A stretch of 64,000 bases of DNA from Pohlia nutans (taxonomy: Eukaryota; Streptophyta; Bryopsida; Bryales; Mniaceae): assembly GCA_022496805.1 (NCBI GenBank), contig CM040107.1, positions 10,684,501-10,748,500 of the forward strand, read 5' to 3'. Below are positions 23,914 to 35,711 of the stretch, piece by piece. Positions within the stretch are counted from its first letter, which is position 1. The number at the start of each line of letters is the position of its first letter. The position numbers and the translations under genes are program-made. The notes below the pieces were generated by a model. That model did no database searches and was not told the DNA's origin. It was given only the letters and a program-made list of their open reading frames with translations.

Positions 23914-24178
23914 AGATTTTTGGAAAAATTTCGGGCTGTCAGATTTTAAAGGACCTCCTATTACCGCGGATTTAGGTGTAATTAGTGAGTATTTATGAAA
24001 CATTGATTTATGAAAAGTACCTATAGCCGTGGAATTTAGGGTGTATTTTAAGAGTTATTAGTGGAATTTATTAGCTTAGAACAGCAATCGCTCGTTCCCG
24101 AATCTAACATAAATGCATTCAAACTCGTTACAGATTCAAGAAATGATGTGGAAATAAATACATACTCAAACCGTACAA

Positions 24179-27100
24179 TCAAAGTGAATCTGTATCAGAT
24201 TCGATAGCACTGACATCGACATATGAAAGCACACGAGGATCATAATGTCGATGCGGTGTAGAATAGCATGAAGAACCACTAGGGCTAGGACTAGCATTGG
24301 CAAATGCTGCTGCCAATGCTTCTGCGTACACTGGAAGTCCTTGAGGGGAACTATCAGGGCTGACCAAACTCTGCAAGGACTTTCTAAGGTTAAAACGGCG
24401 CTGCTGTAGTGATCTAGTCCTTGTCAAACTGCAAACAAGAGAAGTGTAGTAGTATTAGAAAACGTATTTAGATGAAGATGTACTAACTAGTATTTGCAAG
24501 GTGCATTATATAAACATTAAAACTTACTCACAGGGACAATCAAGGGGCTCGTCAGGAACGGTCTCATCATCGGAATCATGAAGGTTGATGCGAGCGGTGT
24601 TAGGTGGCGCTGTACATGGCTGAGGAGCAATGAGGGGCTTCAAGACCTCAGCAAATAGCTTTGCGTCGCTTTCAAGTGCGACAATGTGACGGTTGCAAGC
24701 CCGTGCTGCACGGATAGACGCACCTGCACAACAAAACACAAAAGGTTTAGGGACAAAGGGTTTAAAGTCACATGATATTAATTTTAGAATTCAACGAAAG
24801 AGAATAAAATTACCCGTGGATGCCGTTAGGTCTGCTACGATACCGTTCTCTGGAGTTAAACCATACACAAACAGTTTCATCAACACCTCTGATTTCACTT
24901 TCGGACCACGCCATGGTCTCCCTGTGTCCTTCCTCAACAGCTGTGACTCCACTGTCACAGCGTTGAAAAGAACGTCATCGCACGCTAGGTCGACCTGCGG
25001 AATGGACGGGTCTTTTACAATAACTAGAGGTGGAGGCTGCCGGGAAGCAGTAGAGGGAACATCACGGGCAAGAAGAACCGCCTTGAACTTCAAAGTCTAC
25101 AAAAAAAACAATGAATATTAATACATACGTTGTCATATTACATAACATGTCATAGAAATTCAATTTGAAGAAAGATTAAAAAGTTAGAGGAGCTCACATT
25201 TTTAGATGGATGGAGCAGACTCGCTAGATGGAGGTTGTTGATGATTGTCCACTCATCAACTACTTTCATCTTATAGTTTTTAAAATATGACATTACTTCT
25301 TTTTTGACAATGGGACTGTCGGGGTAAAAAAGGAGAAATGCCCCATCGTCATGGAGATATGCATACGCAAATCCCATGGTCACCTTCAGAAAACCCTCAA
25401 GACTCTCATTCCAATAAGGAACCTGCCATGGAGGGTCTGATACACCGAGGACTCTCAATCCATCTGGATACTCTGCAATAAGTAGATCAACCTCCAGTTT
25501 ATCTAGAGCCTTACCGTCAAAGAATAGATGTCTAGAGGCACCAACCTGTGTCACAATGAAGAAACATAGAGAATCAAATATTGAAACTTCAAAACACAAA
25601 CTAACAACAATTGGCAAAGAGGACACTCCAATAAATAGATGAAGTATTCACCTTCTTCAAGAACTCCACAATCTGATTCTATTCTGGGCAGAATTGACCG
25701 GTTTTCTTCTTCTCATCTGCCATTCGCAAGAAAGAGTCGTTGACAAGAAGGTCAAGGCAAGTGTACTCTGAAACACTAACACCGGGCTTGCTCAACATGG
25801 GTGCTCGTTTCGGGGGAGAAAGGAACACCGTTGGACTAGAAGGGTTTAGGGTGGACAACTTCACCCTCTTCGTTGCAGGCTCCGCTGCTGTCACAGCTGG
25901 GGTCTCCATCGCTAGAAGTGGACTCTGTGCTGGTGGCGGTGCTGCGGTATTGGCCACAGTGGGAGTAGATGGAACCGCAGCCGCTGGTGCAAAGGTCTCT
26001 AGAGCATCAGCCTTGCGTTTTGAACCACGCTTGGATGTCGTAGTTGCCTTTTGCGACAAAGCAGCTTCCTTCTCAGTCGTTGTTGTGTCCTTCTGTGTAC
26101 CTGTTCGAATCAGACTAGGTTCGAGGGAGTCTCGCAGGGCAATGTCAAATAAAGGAGGCTTTGTAAGTGGACAATCTAAGTACCACCCACACCGGTCCCA
26201 GTGCACACTATCCCACTGCTTCATAAGCCCTTCTGTGAACATGAACTCATCACTTTCCTGATCAAGATAGTTCACAAATAATGGAGGATACCTAGACATG
26301 GCCTTTGCCGGAAACAAAATATACTTAAAGTATCGGTACAAGACACGGTGCAATGCAGGTTTGAACAGATATTGCTTGTCAACCGTATTGTTCTTGTGGA
26401 TGCCTTTATCAACAGCAAATTCTCTGTAGAAAGTAGTGTCCCAGAGTGAAATTCTCATTTCCTGAATGTAATCATAGATGGTGGGTATTGGGTCTCTACC
26501 GTCTGGGTGGTAATCGATGGTGACCTTTTGATCTCGAACAATGCACTCGAAAATGACCCCAGCTTCCGTGGTCAACTGTAAAAAATTTAACATTTGAGAA
26601 AGATGTAATGAAATGATAACAATGTGATATAAGAATCCAATATCAAATTGTGGCAGCAGTGATAAAAAACTTAGAGAACTTGGTAGAAAAAACTTGGAAA
26701 TGTACCTGAGACCACCAAGTAGCTTTGTGAAGCCAGATCAAGAAGGTGTCATCACTAAAGTTAAATTTAGGAAACCTGAGTTGCACTCGGAGTTTTGCAG
26801 GCTGATTCCATCGTTCAAGCCAAAGAACCTTCATGATAGGATCCATAACGCTGGTGCCAAGCATCCAAAGCTTCTCAAGCTTCATCTCTGGTTCTTCATC
26901 ATGAGACTCATAGTGATACTTCACTTCCTCAAGAAAAGGTATGGTGTTGCTGGGATCAGCAACAGGCAGCAACTTCTTCAACTCACCCTTGTAATGAACT
27001 TTGGTTTTCTTCACAGCCCTGTGCACCAGTTCCTCAAGTCTTTTAGCAGTCCAATCTTCTGGATTAGGATATCTCTCATAAAATCTCCTCTGAGCAACAG

Positions 27101-28232
27101 CGGTTGCTTCTCCAATCTCTTGCTGCAATAGGAAGACAAAACAATTAAACAGACATTAGGAAAGAACTAATTGTCAACATTATTCACAAACTTCAGCAGT
27201 TAAGTGACGGTTATACCTGATTGAGAAGAGCACTGAGAGAATCAATAGTCAATGATAACCACGTCTGGCTCTTGTCACCCTTTTGTTTCTGATCAGAGAG
27301 TCGAAGGTCCTCAGGTGGCACCAATGATTTAAAATATGAGAGAGGTTGAGCCCCAATAGTTCAAACTCGATAGAGTTTATGGACAAGGTTGGAAGTCACA
27401 TGAGACTTTTCATTTCTCCTGTTAAATCAAATACATTTGAATTAGTCTAGTTATGAAATCATACACAAAAACTGCATAAAAGCAAAGTTAATAAGTAATA
27501 GAAATCGTACCAATTGACTTCGTGTAGAGCAGTGAGCATCGTAGGTACATCTCCGTTCACCTCCAGGATGATGCTATCAACTGAGTAATGCCATGCAAGA
27601 TCAATTGGATGGTCCTGATTTATGATTGGCAACCAAGCCTGGACTCTATGGTTTCCATCCCAGACATGGAACATTTTTCCACAGAACACACTGAGGATGG
27701 CATCTGCAGCAAGCATGGATTCGAACTCATCGTTGACACTAATCCAATGCTGACTCCAAGATGATTTAATTTCTGGAGTGACATTTTTGGTCTTATCGTC
27801 GTTGTCTTCAGAAGCCACATAAAACACACCGTTACCTTCCATGTATCCATTTTTTATAAAGTGGGATGCTAGCTTCATGACATCGTTTTTGAGAAAAGGT
27901 CTCACAACAGGAAGGCATACCATTCTACAAAGGGGAATCAGCAAGCGAGACTTGTGACGAGGTTGGAACCGAAGCCTCTCGATTCGAGATCGTGTATTAG
28001 GGGTCTCACTCAGCAGAATTGAATTGAGCTGGGAATGAACGTCTTGTTCACTCAGCCGCTCTTCTTGCGTACGTTCGCCAAGGTCACCGGAATCACCTTC
28101 AAAATAGTAAGTTCTCAAAATTTAGTATTTCAAAGGAGAAATTTTGACATGAAATGAGGATAAAGAATGTTATAGAATATCACCTTCAAAGTCTTCTTCT
28201 GTATTTTCGTGTAACTCACCATTCGTATCCAT
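24179..28232 (-). pseudogene. P2: ParB/sulfiredoxin-like domain fused to a beta-class DNA amino-methyltransferase (9 exons, 2 in-frame stops)
   Basis: Exons on the minus strand: 28232-28184, 28096-27511, 27418-27217, 27122-26706, 26575-25652, 25545-25198, 25096-24814, 24723-24528 and 24428-24179. Phases close to about 1,084 codons. The order matches P1, with two P1 introns absent (P1 exons 4+5 and 6+7 are single exons here). Exon 2 has IPLCRMV, P.VRP and VWDGNHRVQAW. Exon 5 has RISLWD, RVLYRYFKY and WYLDC plus a Pro/Ala-rich linker. Exon 6 has DPPWQVPYWNE (motif IV). Exon 7 has PWRGP and IVADLTAST; exon 8 has GASIRAARA and HIVALE. Stops are TGA 27361-27363 and TAG 25679-25681. Motif IV is DPPW, so this copy kept the more standard active site. 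Partner and DNA target are unknown. Confidence 0.72.
27511..28096 (-). other. P2 exon 2: ParB/Srx-like domain
   Basis: It contains an acidic leader, an IERLRFQP stretch, IPLCRMVCLPVVRP (box I-like), GVFYVASED, GKMFHVWDGNHRVQAW (nucleotide-binding type box) and WHYSVDSIILEVNGDV. Its end phase (2) is the same as that of P1 exon 2. The domain precedes the methyltransferase, an arrangement that also exists in bacterial and phage ParB-methylase proteins. Confidence 0.6.
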
Positions 28233-28359
28233 TTGCGATTGTTCTATAAAATTATAGGTAAAGGACAGTTAGTTAAGGAGCAATGACAATCTTTGAACCG
28301 ACTAACACGTGTGTTTAGTAACACGTGTGTTCCACAATACACTAAATAATCTACATAAG

Positions 28360-30250
28360 CCATGCTGGGGGCAGCCTTGAACCGGCTGGATACTGGATGG
28401 TTCCCAACGCCCTGTCCGCTCTGGTCTAAATTCTTGAATACATAACTTGCATGCTGGGGGCAGGCGGTACCGGCTGGGTACTTGTGCCTTCTAAACGCCT
28501 GTCCTCTCTGGTCTGAAATATTGTAAGATTTCTATGCTCGCGTGAAACAGGTACGGGCTGAGGGACAATCTTTGAACTGAATAACATAGAACTGAATAAC
28601 TTTGCATGCTGGGGGCAGCCGGTACCGGCTTGGGTTTGTTAGCTTAGGGACAGAGCCATAAAGGCAGTTCACAGCTAGAAAGGGTTAGGGCAAATTATCG
28701 ATACAGCCTGATACCAGGATGAAAATTGGACCAAGGAAAGATAGGGGCTACACATGGCTTGAGACGGGGCTTGTACATAGCATGGAAAAGGGGTGGACAA
28801 GGCTAGAAACAGAGCTTGAAGAGTGCAGACATGAAGACGTGTGTATAATAGTACATAAAATACCCAAAGAACAATTAGTCTAAAAACAAACACACTATGC
28901 ATTCTGAATTTAATTTAATTTTTGATAATTCCACTACCTTGCACAATGCTTCTAAACAATGGTTGTCAACCCATTTACCTAAACTATAGGTCAAAGGGTA
29001 AGTATAACATTTACTATTTATAATATAGTATTTAGAAGAATTCAACATTTAGTAAAGTGGAACATTGAGTTTTAAGTCCACTGAGTTTTAAGTCCATTGA
29101 TAGTACCCAATAGTTTTCACAAAACATCAGAAGCAATAACTTATAATCATTGGATATTCAGACCTCGTTCGATGCTCTTACTTCAATCCACTGATCTCTA
29201 TAACCTTACACTATATGCTGAGAGGACTAAACATGGTTCTCGTCACTAGCTTCTACGTTATTGTAATAACTCCATGGTTCCAGATAAGTATCATTCGGAT
29301 AGTCGAGATCCCAATTTAATTTGCTAACGTCCACTGCAATAGACACAACCATACAGAACATGTGAAATTTCCATAACATTCATTATATTGGCATTGGGAT
29401 TAGAATCTCTCACTGACATTCAAAATTTGTCATCGATTGACAATTTAGAACATTAGTCTCAAACCATGGCATTCAAAGGTCAGGATTTAAGGGCTAAGGA
29501 AGCTAGGAGTGCACCCAGTACATGTATGGGGTGAAGGGATTTGGGTGGTGTATTCGAGGCTTGGAAATATGAGATTGCCATGGTGGGGGGCAGCCGGTAC
29601 CGGCTGAGTACTGGAGGCAGTCCTAGGCCTTGTCCACGATTGTCAGAATTCTTCTAAAATTGCCATGTTGTGGTACTGGAGGCTTCCCAAGGCTTTTTAG
29701 ATTGCCATACCATGTGGGTACTGGCCGCCTCCCTAAAGCCTGTCCCCAATGGGATGAATTCAGGGTTATGGTGGCTTTCCAAGGCCCTGTCTACTCTGGT
29801 CTCAATTCTTCTAATCTAAAATTGCCTTGTTGAATTCTGGAGGCTTTCCACAACCCTCTACACCATGTTCTGATTTATAGAAAATACATATTCATTTGCC
29901 ATCATGGGGGGCAGGCTGGGTACTCTTAGGCTTCCTAAAACTCTCACCTCCCTGGTCTGAATTCTTCTTAAAATACTGTAGGCTTCCCAAAGCCCTGTCC
30001 ACGATGTTTATAATTATGGTAAACTAAAATTGCATGCTGGGGGGCAGCCGGTTTAGGGCTGGGTAGTGGAGGCTTCCCAATGCCAGATCAACTGTGGGTT
30101 GAATTTTTGTAGACTAAAATTTCTATGCTGGATTTCCCTTAAACCTGCAGGGTACTCGAGGCTTCCCTAGGCTCTGTTCATGATGCTTAGAAATATGGTA
30201 AACCACAATTTTCTTGCTGTGGTGCAGCCGGTACCGGTCTGAATTTGGGA
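28360..30250. repeat. Degenerate ~87-bp minisatellite with GCCGGTACCGGC core
   Basis: Units of the form CATGCTGGGGGCAGCCGG followed by TACCGGCTGGGTACTGG and a TTCCCAAGGCCCTGTCCAC block recur near 28364, 28449, 28606, 29579, 29664, 29904, 30034, 30124 and 30214, partly separated by AT-rich DNA (28880-29470). The self-complementary GCCGGTACCGGC marks most units. The array abuts the broken end of P3 and may have arisen where that gene was truncated. Confidence 0.7.
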
Positions 30251-31352
30251 CACGCCGTGAGGTGGAATGTCCAGTACCACAGTCGGGGTTTCCACTCTCG
30301 CCATACCACCTGTCGTAGTTCTCGTGTTGGGGGGCAATCACTCGTTTCCAAGCTTCAAGTCGATGATTTCCATCCCACACGAAGAACATGAGACCACTCA
30401 CCTGCTTGAGATCGGAGTCTTGATTGTGGAATGACTCAAACTTCTTGTTCTCGGCTTTCCATTCCTCGTTCCAGGTTTCCGCGATCTCGGGAGATACACT
30501 CCTCCTGCTCCCATCAACGTTTGTCAAGCCTACGTAGAAGCACGCGGATCCCTGTCGGTATCCGAACTGAAACTCCCGCATCAATCACTCGATCTCCCTC
30601 TCCAACGTTACCCTGACCGCAGGCATTGAAACCATCCTGCACAACGGAATCTTCAACTTGCTAAATTTCTCAATAGGTGTACGGCGCATCAAATTCACAC
30701 AAGCAAACGAATCCCGTCGGTACTCCCTCTTCATTAGTTCCTCCGCTGCCGGGATGCTCTCGGGGAGCTCCGATTCCGACTCCTTCTCGCTCATCGCCTC
30801 GCCGTCAGTCTCGTCGCCCTCTTCGCTGTCTGATTCCGCGTCACGGTCTTCAGCTCCGGCATCATTCACAGTATCCCCAACGACGCTCCCGGCCGCACCA
30901 CCTTCCTCATTTGCAGTTCTGCCGACACCTTTGTCATCACTATCGCCTCCGTCATCACCTCCGTCGTCACCCTCGCCTTCACTGTCTCCGTCGCCTTCTT
31001 GCACAAGCTCAAGGTCACTGCGCCCGCCCTCACTACGCGACGTTGCCACGGTCGATGAGATCAAACGCCGACTGCGCCTGACACTGCCTTCGTTGACCGC
31101 ACTCTCGCCAAAAGCCACCGCCGCAGGTGCCTTCGACTGTGTCCCGGTCCGCTGCTCAGAGGCCTCCATCGACTCCCGACCTCCTCGACCGCTTTTTCCG
31201 CCTCGATAGCCCTTCGCTGCGACCACCGTCTTCTTTCCTCGACCCTTACCTGAACTCGTGCTCTTCTCCCCGACATCCGCTGCGCTCTCCCAAACCATCT
31301 CAGCTCCCTCTTCCACCGACTCTCGAGAATCATGAACGTGCCTGCTGTCCAT
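30231..31352 (-). pseudogene. P3: N-terminal remnant of the ParB-methyltransferase family
   Basis: From an ATG at 31352 the frame encodes a basic, Gly-rich start and a long Asp/Glu/Ser-rich linker. Then come IPLCRMVSMPAVR and, after a TGA at 30585-30587, REFQFGYRQGSACFYVGLTN and FFVWDGNHRLEAW. Near 30285 the reading frame shifts; beyond it the VE...VVLDIP stretch in another frame matches the family's ILE strand. Nothing of the methyltransferase part is left. An ~87-bp satellite follows instead. The box I and DGNHR boxes are better preserved than the rest. This is a third, independent family member and is clearly a pseudogene. Confidence 0.7.
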
Positions 31353-31643
31353 CTCCTGCTAGTGACGTTAAGTGGATCACTCAAACCCTATCCGGCGCAA
31401 CAATCAAATTAAAATGACACCGAACTTTAACGGCGGCGGCGAACACACAACGCGGCGGCGGCCCTTGATCCCGATGCGCACCCTAAAACGTAGTCCTCGG
31501 TGGCGCAGTAGAGCGAAGTCCGCGGCGGCACTCCACTACAATGCCCTCCACCGTGCACAGTCTGCGGCGGCTCTCCAAAACGATGCTCACGATAAGACAC
31601 AGTCCTCTCCGAAACTCCGAACGCTCGGTGAACCAATCAGAAA

Positions 31644-31904
31644 TAGGGTTGGATAAATTCCCAACTCGGACGAAAACCGGATCTAGTTGTAACCGGGTCA
31701 GTCAGTAGGAGGAGACCTGGTTTGGTAGGAAAGAGGAATTCAGCTAGTGACAGAGAGAGAGAGATCACCAGTCCGGGACCATCTCCGGAAACTTCCCACT
31801 TCACAAAATCTCCGCGTAACGATAACCCGGAAATCACCTTTACGAGCGTTCTTAATACAAAAAAGTGCGTTCTAGGGGAATATCCGGTATCACGTGCTAC
31901 GACA
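31644..31904 (+). mobile_element. LTR-like fragment (3' part)
   Basis: The segment TAGGGTTGG... to CGTGCTACGACA matches the right-hand 260 bp of 42034-43022 and the reverse of 4672-4940. It stops at the same ACGACA base and is followed directly by the inverted gene-tail copy. Its left end is truncated. It contains a (GA)n run at 31752-31765. Confidence 0.65.
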
Positions 31905-32797
31905 ACCTCAGAGAAAGCTTTATGAAGACGCCGCACACCCAATTAATTCTCTTGAGGTACGAATACTTTCTTTCCCCGCACCATTATTACACTTAGATGG
32001 TCTTGCCTTGCGATATACTTGATGTAGATTCCCTTGTACTTGCAGGGTTCCGACATGCCCAAACTATGCAAGTCCTCTGCTACTTTAAATGATGTCCGAA
32101 AGATCCCTGCGATGCTGTCATCAGACCTGCCTCATCTAACCCAAGCCCGTGTTGATGTGCCTTCACATGCCCCCTTGTGTGCTCGTCTCCCTTCAGTGAA
32201 TGCTTGTCTTCAAAAGACTCAGTCGCATCACAAATTCAGACGGAGATCCGCTCTGGTTCGAGATGAGAGGGAGGAATTGATGTTGGCGCAACAAAGGCGT
32301 GAGATTGCGCACCGACGATTGTCGATGTATCACTTCGATAGTCGTGGTCATGTGATGTTGAAGGCAGTAGCTGAACTTCAGTTGAAGGCCGAAGCTGAAC
32401 TGAAGAGTCGATCGCAACCCTAGGTCCGCTAGGCATTCTATTTGTGATTACTATAGAGACTTATAAAAATACGTGGAGCTCATGTTTTTATATAGGATTT
32501 TACGCTTCGTTCATTCTTTTTGTTAGCATTATGGTTCATAATCAAAATTGGATTACCGTCCTGCAATAGAAACACCTCAAAAATGTATATTCGTTTTATA
32601 GTTACTATAAATAGATGTCACTTCTGCAATCTTTTATTGCACACTTCTATTAAATGTACTCTATTTGATCTTCACTGTATCCATCTTCTATTGTTTCAAA
32701 CTATATTTGGAATGGTTAGTGGTTCAATTTGGGTATATTTTAGACTTTTAAAATCTCATTATTCTCGAATCCTCTCATTTTAATGAATATAATGTTC
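31905..32797 (+). pseudogene. Inverted copy of the H1 gene tail (last exons and 3' flank)
   Basis: The block repeats, in opposite orientation, the sequence at about 46266-47145: an exon end (CTCAGAGAAAGC...CTTGAGG|GTACG), an intron, the acceptor at about 32045 and a final exon to 32423. That exon encodes a basic protein tail with LAQQRREIAHRRL and LKAVAELQLKAEAELKSRSQ, followed by 3' flank up to a CTCTCATTTTAATGAATATAATG-type end. The last exon is still open. With no upstream domains and an LTR fragment at its 5' side, it cannot make the full protein. Confidence 0.7.
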
Positions 32798-33199
32798 TAT
32801 ATCCTCTCGGTACCGAGATACCAACTTAATAGATATAGCAAATCGAACATTTGAACAACAAATTACAAGACTGTTTCAACAACACCCGTTAACCAAGTAC
32901 AAGTGTCATATTGTTTCCATGTGTTCACATGAGCTGCAGAAGAAACCACGTGAGAAACAAAGCCAAAAATCAGTACATGTAATTGCTACGTGCTTATATC
33001 CAAGTACCTTATGTCCGAAGCAATCTATAGTACTCTTAAGAACCTGCATGCTTTAACATTAATAGAATGAAGACGAAGAAGGTCAGAAAAATGGAAAAAA
33101 AATAAAGTGAATCGTCTTAAGCTGTAGCTCAAGTGAATCGTCTTAACCCCTAACCGCCCAACCATGCATATTTTGCTTGATGTACAGATTTCATCCGTA

Positions 33200-33710
33200 T
33201 TTTCTCATCCATCATGCACTTTTTGTGGTGTGATTTTTTAACTGAATTTTTTATGGGAAGTTAGCTTCATATATGTGTGATCCGATCGAAAAGGAAACAA
33301 TTTCTGAAAATATTATGCCTTATTTCGTGTTGCAGTGTTTCATCCAAAATTTGGAAGATTTTAGTCTAAAAGTGTTCTTGAAAAAATAAACTCATAAATC
33401 AAGCATCCAAAAAATCTCCAAAATTCACTAACCTAGAGTATTATATTATAAGCCATCACAACAAATTTCATCCTCATACTGTCAATATCTTATTTGTAAT
33501 CGAATTTTAAAATATTTTTTTATTTAATGTTTCAAAATCTATAGAAAAATATTAGTAATAGCAATCAAAGATCTAATTGTATAGATTGAATCTAAATTTC
33601 AAAATCTATAACATTTATTCATACATCAAGTTTCAAATATACATGCTAGTTGCATTTTATAATGCATCTTTGCAAAAGTACCCAAATTGAACATTGGTGA
33701 GGATGTTTAG
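33200..33710. repeat. AT-rich dispersed repeat, inverted relative to 52620-53110
   Basis: The reverse complement of this stretch matches 52620-53110 over about 500 bp with moderate divergence. Anchors include CCTCACC.ATGT, TTTGGGTA, ATTATAAAATGCAACTA and AACTTGATGTAT.AATAAA. No coding sequence or terminal repeat is evident, so it is a non-autonomous or very old repeat of unknown class. Confidence 0.55.
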
Positions 33711-34069
33711 GGGTTAAGCTGTAGTGAATCGTCTTAACTTGCCTTCAATCCATCATCTATCATCTAGCTTGAGAACTTTGATTGTCATCACCCTGTTTGA
33801 GAACTTTGATTATCATCTAGCATGCTTGAGAACTCTGATTAGCCCGCCATCACCCTTCTACAAAAAGCTTTGTAAGCTACAACAAGCTTTGTCTTGATCA
33901 TTGATACTGCAGAAAACGTTGTGCATTTCATATCTGCTTAAGGCTTAATTTCGGCATTCGAGCTCTATCACAATTCTAGTTTCTTAGGAGTTGATATATC
34001 CAACGTAGTGGTCGAAAATTCCAGATTGTAATTCTTCAACGTTCGTCTATCCTTTTCTCAATGTTCTTG

Positions 34070-34810
34070 AGCTGTAATCTCTCCGTAATCTCAAACTGCG
34101 AGCCTCCGGTACTCTCCGAAATTCACCCCCTCGGTACCGAGAAGCTCAAACTGTGAGCCTCCGGAACTCGTCATTGCTTAAGAAAACATCTTCCCTTCAA
34201 ACACTGAAACATACTCACCTAAAGTACTCTCTGAAATTCACCCTCTCGGTACCAAGATGCTCAAACTGCGAGTCTCCGGAACTCCTCATTGCTAAAGAAA
34301 TTAAACACCTTCCCTTTGATCACTGAAAGATACTCACGTAACGTACTCTCCAAAAATCACCCTCTCGGTACCGAGAAGCTCAAACAGCGGATATCTGTGA
34401 GTACAATCTTACGTGATCGAGACCAAGGTCGGGCCGTAGAAATCCGTGATCGTAAAAGCCTACAAAGATGCCTTCCTTTCTAGCACTCCGACAAACAGTT
34501 TTAGTGAATGTGCTGCCGTGCTCACGATGCTTGAATTTGTATAAATTGAGTTGGAAATGCTCGATGAGCACGTCTTCCCGGGCCTATACAGCGCTAGTAA
34601 TGACGTCACTGAATGAGAGGGTCTCGTAGTCTAGTGGTCAGGACTCACTATCTTTCTCTGAACTTTGGTCCGAAGAGCGACCGTGAATGACTGCTCTGTA
34701 AGATTGTACTCACAGAAATTCACCCTCTTGGTATCGAGAAGCTCAAACAATGAGCACAAGGAAGTAGTCATTGCTTAAGAAAACACCTTCCTTTTAAACA
34801 CTGAAAGGTC
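34070..34810. repeat. Degenerate ~117-bp tandem repeats with CTCGGTACCGAG core
   Basis: Units with CACCCTCTCGGTACCGAG followed by AAGCTCAAACTGCGAG and a CATTGCT.AAGAAA...CTTCCCTTT.A.CACTGAAA block occur at about 34128, 34240 and 34361, with a further one at 34728. Weaker copies occur at 35240 and 35308 and one core near 32808. The self-complementary CTCGGTACCGAG is the best kept part. Confidence 0.6.
34622..34690 (+). other. tRNA-like sequence, possible SINE head
   Basis: The stretch GTCTCGTAGTCTAGTGGTCA resembles a 5' tRNA arm with an A-box (TAGTCTAGTGG). A poor B-box candidate (GGTCCGAAG) follows about 35 bases later. The acceptor stem does not pair convincingly, so it is not a functional tRNA gene. 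It may be a tRNA-derived repeat head inserted in the 117-bp array. Confidence 0.25.
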
Positions 34811-35387
34811 AATTGTTTGAAACGATTGTTTTCAAGAAAACACTATTGCACGTTCTTATAATCTAAATGACTCTTCAACATCAAAGAAGTAACTAACATA
34901 AGATACATCAAATACAATAATGGCAAGAGCGCCACTCAGCTTCGAATTGATTCCAAGCCGTAACTTCCTCGTTGAAACTTTCCACTTAACCAAGCTCTTG
35001 TACACACTCTTGTAGCATGCTTGATGTATTAATTAACCAATAATTTTTTCCGAATCTTACTTTCAGTCCAAGTTGAAGCGTCGACGATTCCTTAACGTCA
35101 ACCATAAAAAAAAATTGTAGGATATGCAAAGCGTATTAATTAGTTCCACATCTAACCAACTAAAAAATCCAAGCCATAGCCTGATCAAGCCATAACCTCT
35201 TTGTTTAAAATTCAGATTGATCGAAGAGTGCACCAAATTACCTCCTCGGTACTGAGAAGCCTCAATCTGCAGTATGAACCCTAGTTCACTGGAATCACAA
35301 TCAGTCTATCAGAACACTCTTGGTACCGAGATCTAATGAATGAACTAGTGTTTACGATGAGATAGGGTTTGAATGATATAGGGTACC

Positions 35388-35650
35388 TTTTGAATTGATG
35401 CTGCTGATGTCGTTGGTGGGAGGATATTGCTCGGTTGCTGAGATTGAGCAACAGTGTTTTGCATGGTAGCCTGCTTCCCAACCTCGTCATCTTCGCCAGT
35501 GATGCTAGCCTCCTCCACCGCTTCCCCCTACACAGCAAGCAGCAAGCGGTTTGGTGAAAATTTGCAAGCTAGATTCAAAATCACGTCACCCACACAACAA
35601 AATATGAACTAGGGTTTGAAGCGTACCATGGGCCTGCGCGCGATGGAAAA
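35388..35650 (-). CDS. Possible two-exon 5' gene fragment
   Basis: On the minus strand an ATG at about 35630 is directly followed by GTACGC (donor). After an acceptor (GCTGTGTAG) an open exon at about 35527-35388 begins GEAVEEASITGEDDEVGK and ends at a GTACCC donor. The hydrophilic acidic content resembles the short first exons of P1 and P2, but no downstream domain exons are found. Weak evidence. Confidence 0.18.
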
Positions 35651-35711
35651 GAGAGAGAAAACAAACAAACACCAGTAGCTCGATGCGGTGAAGGAGGCCA
35701 AAGTGCAATTT

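Noticed and set aside
27361..27363. TGA aligned with a cysteine codon of P1, a selenocysteine-like pattern
   Set aside because: Land plants lack selenoproteins, the P1 stop lies elsewhere, and other stops (TAG) are present. Ordinary nonsense mutation is simpler.
13028..27363. U-to-C RNA editing repairing the stops of P1 and P2
   Set aside because: Such editing is known from organelles of some early land plants, not from nuclear transcripts, and nothing in the sequence supports it.
30658..31209. Plus-strand Ser/Pro-rich frame opposite P3
   Set aside because: It is the antisense shadow of the acidic Glu/Asp/Ser linker of P3.
34622..34690. Functional tRNA gene
   Set aside because: Only the A-box part is convincing. 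The B-box is poor and the acceptor stem does not pair.
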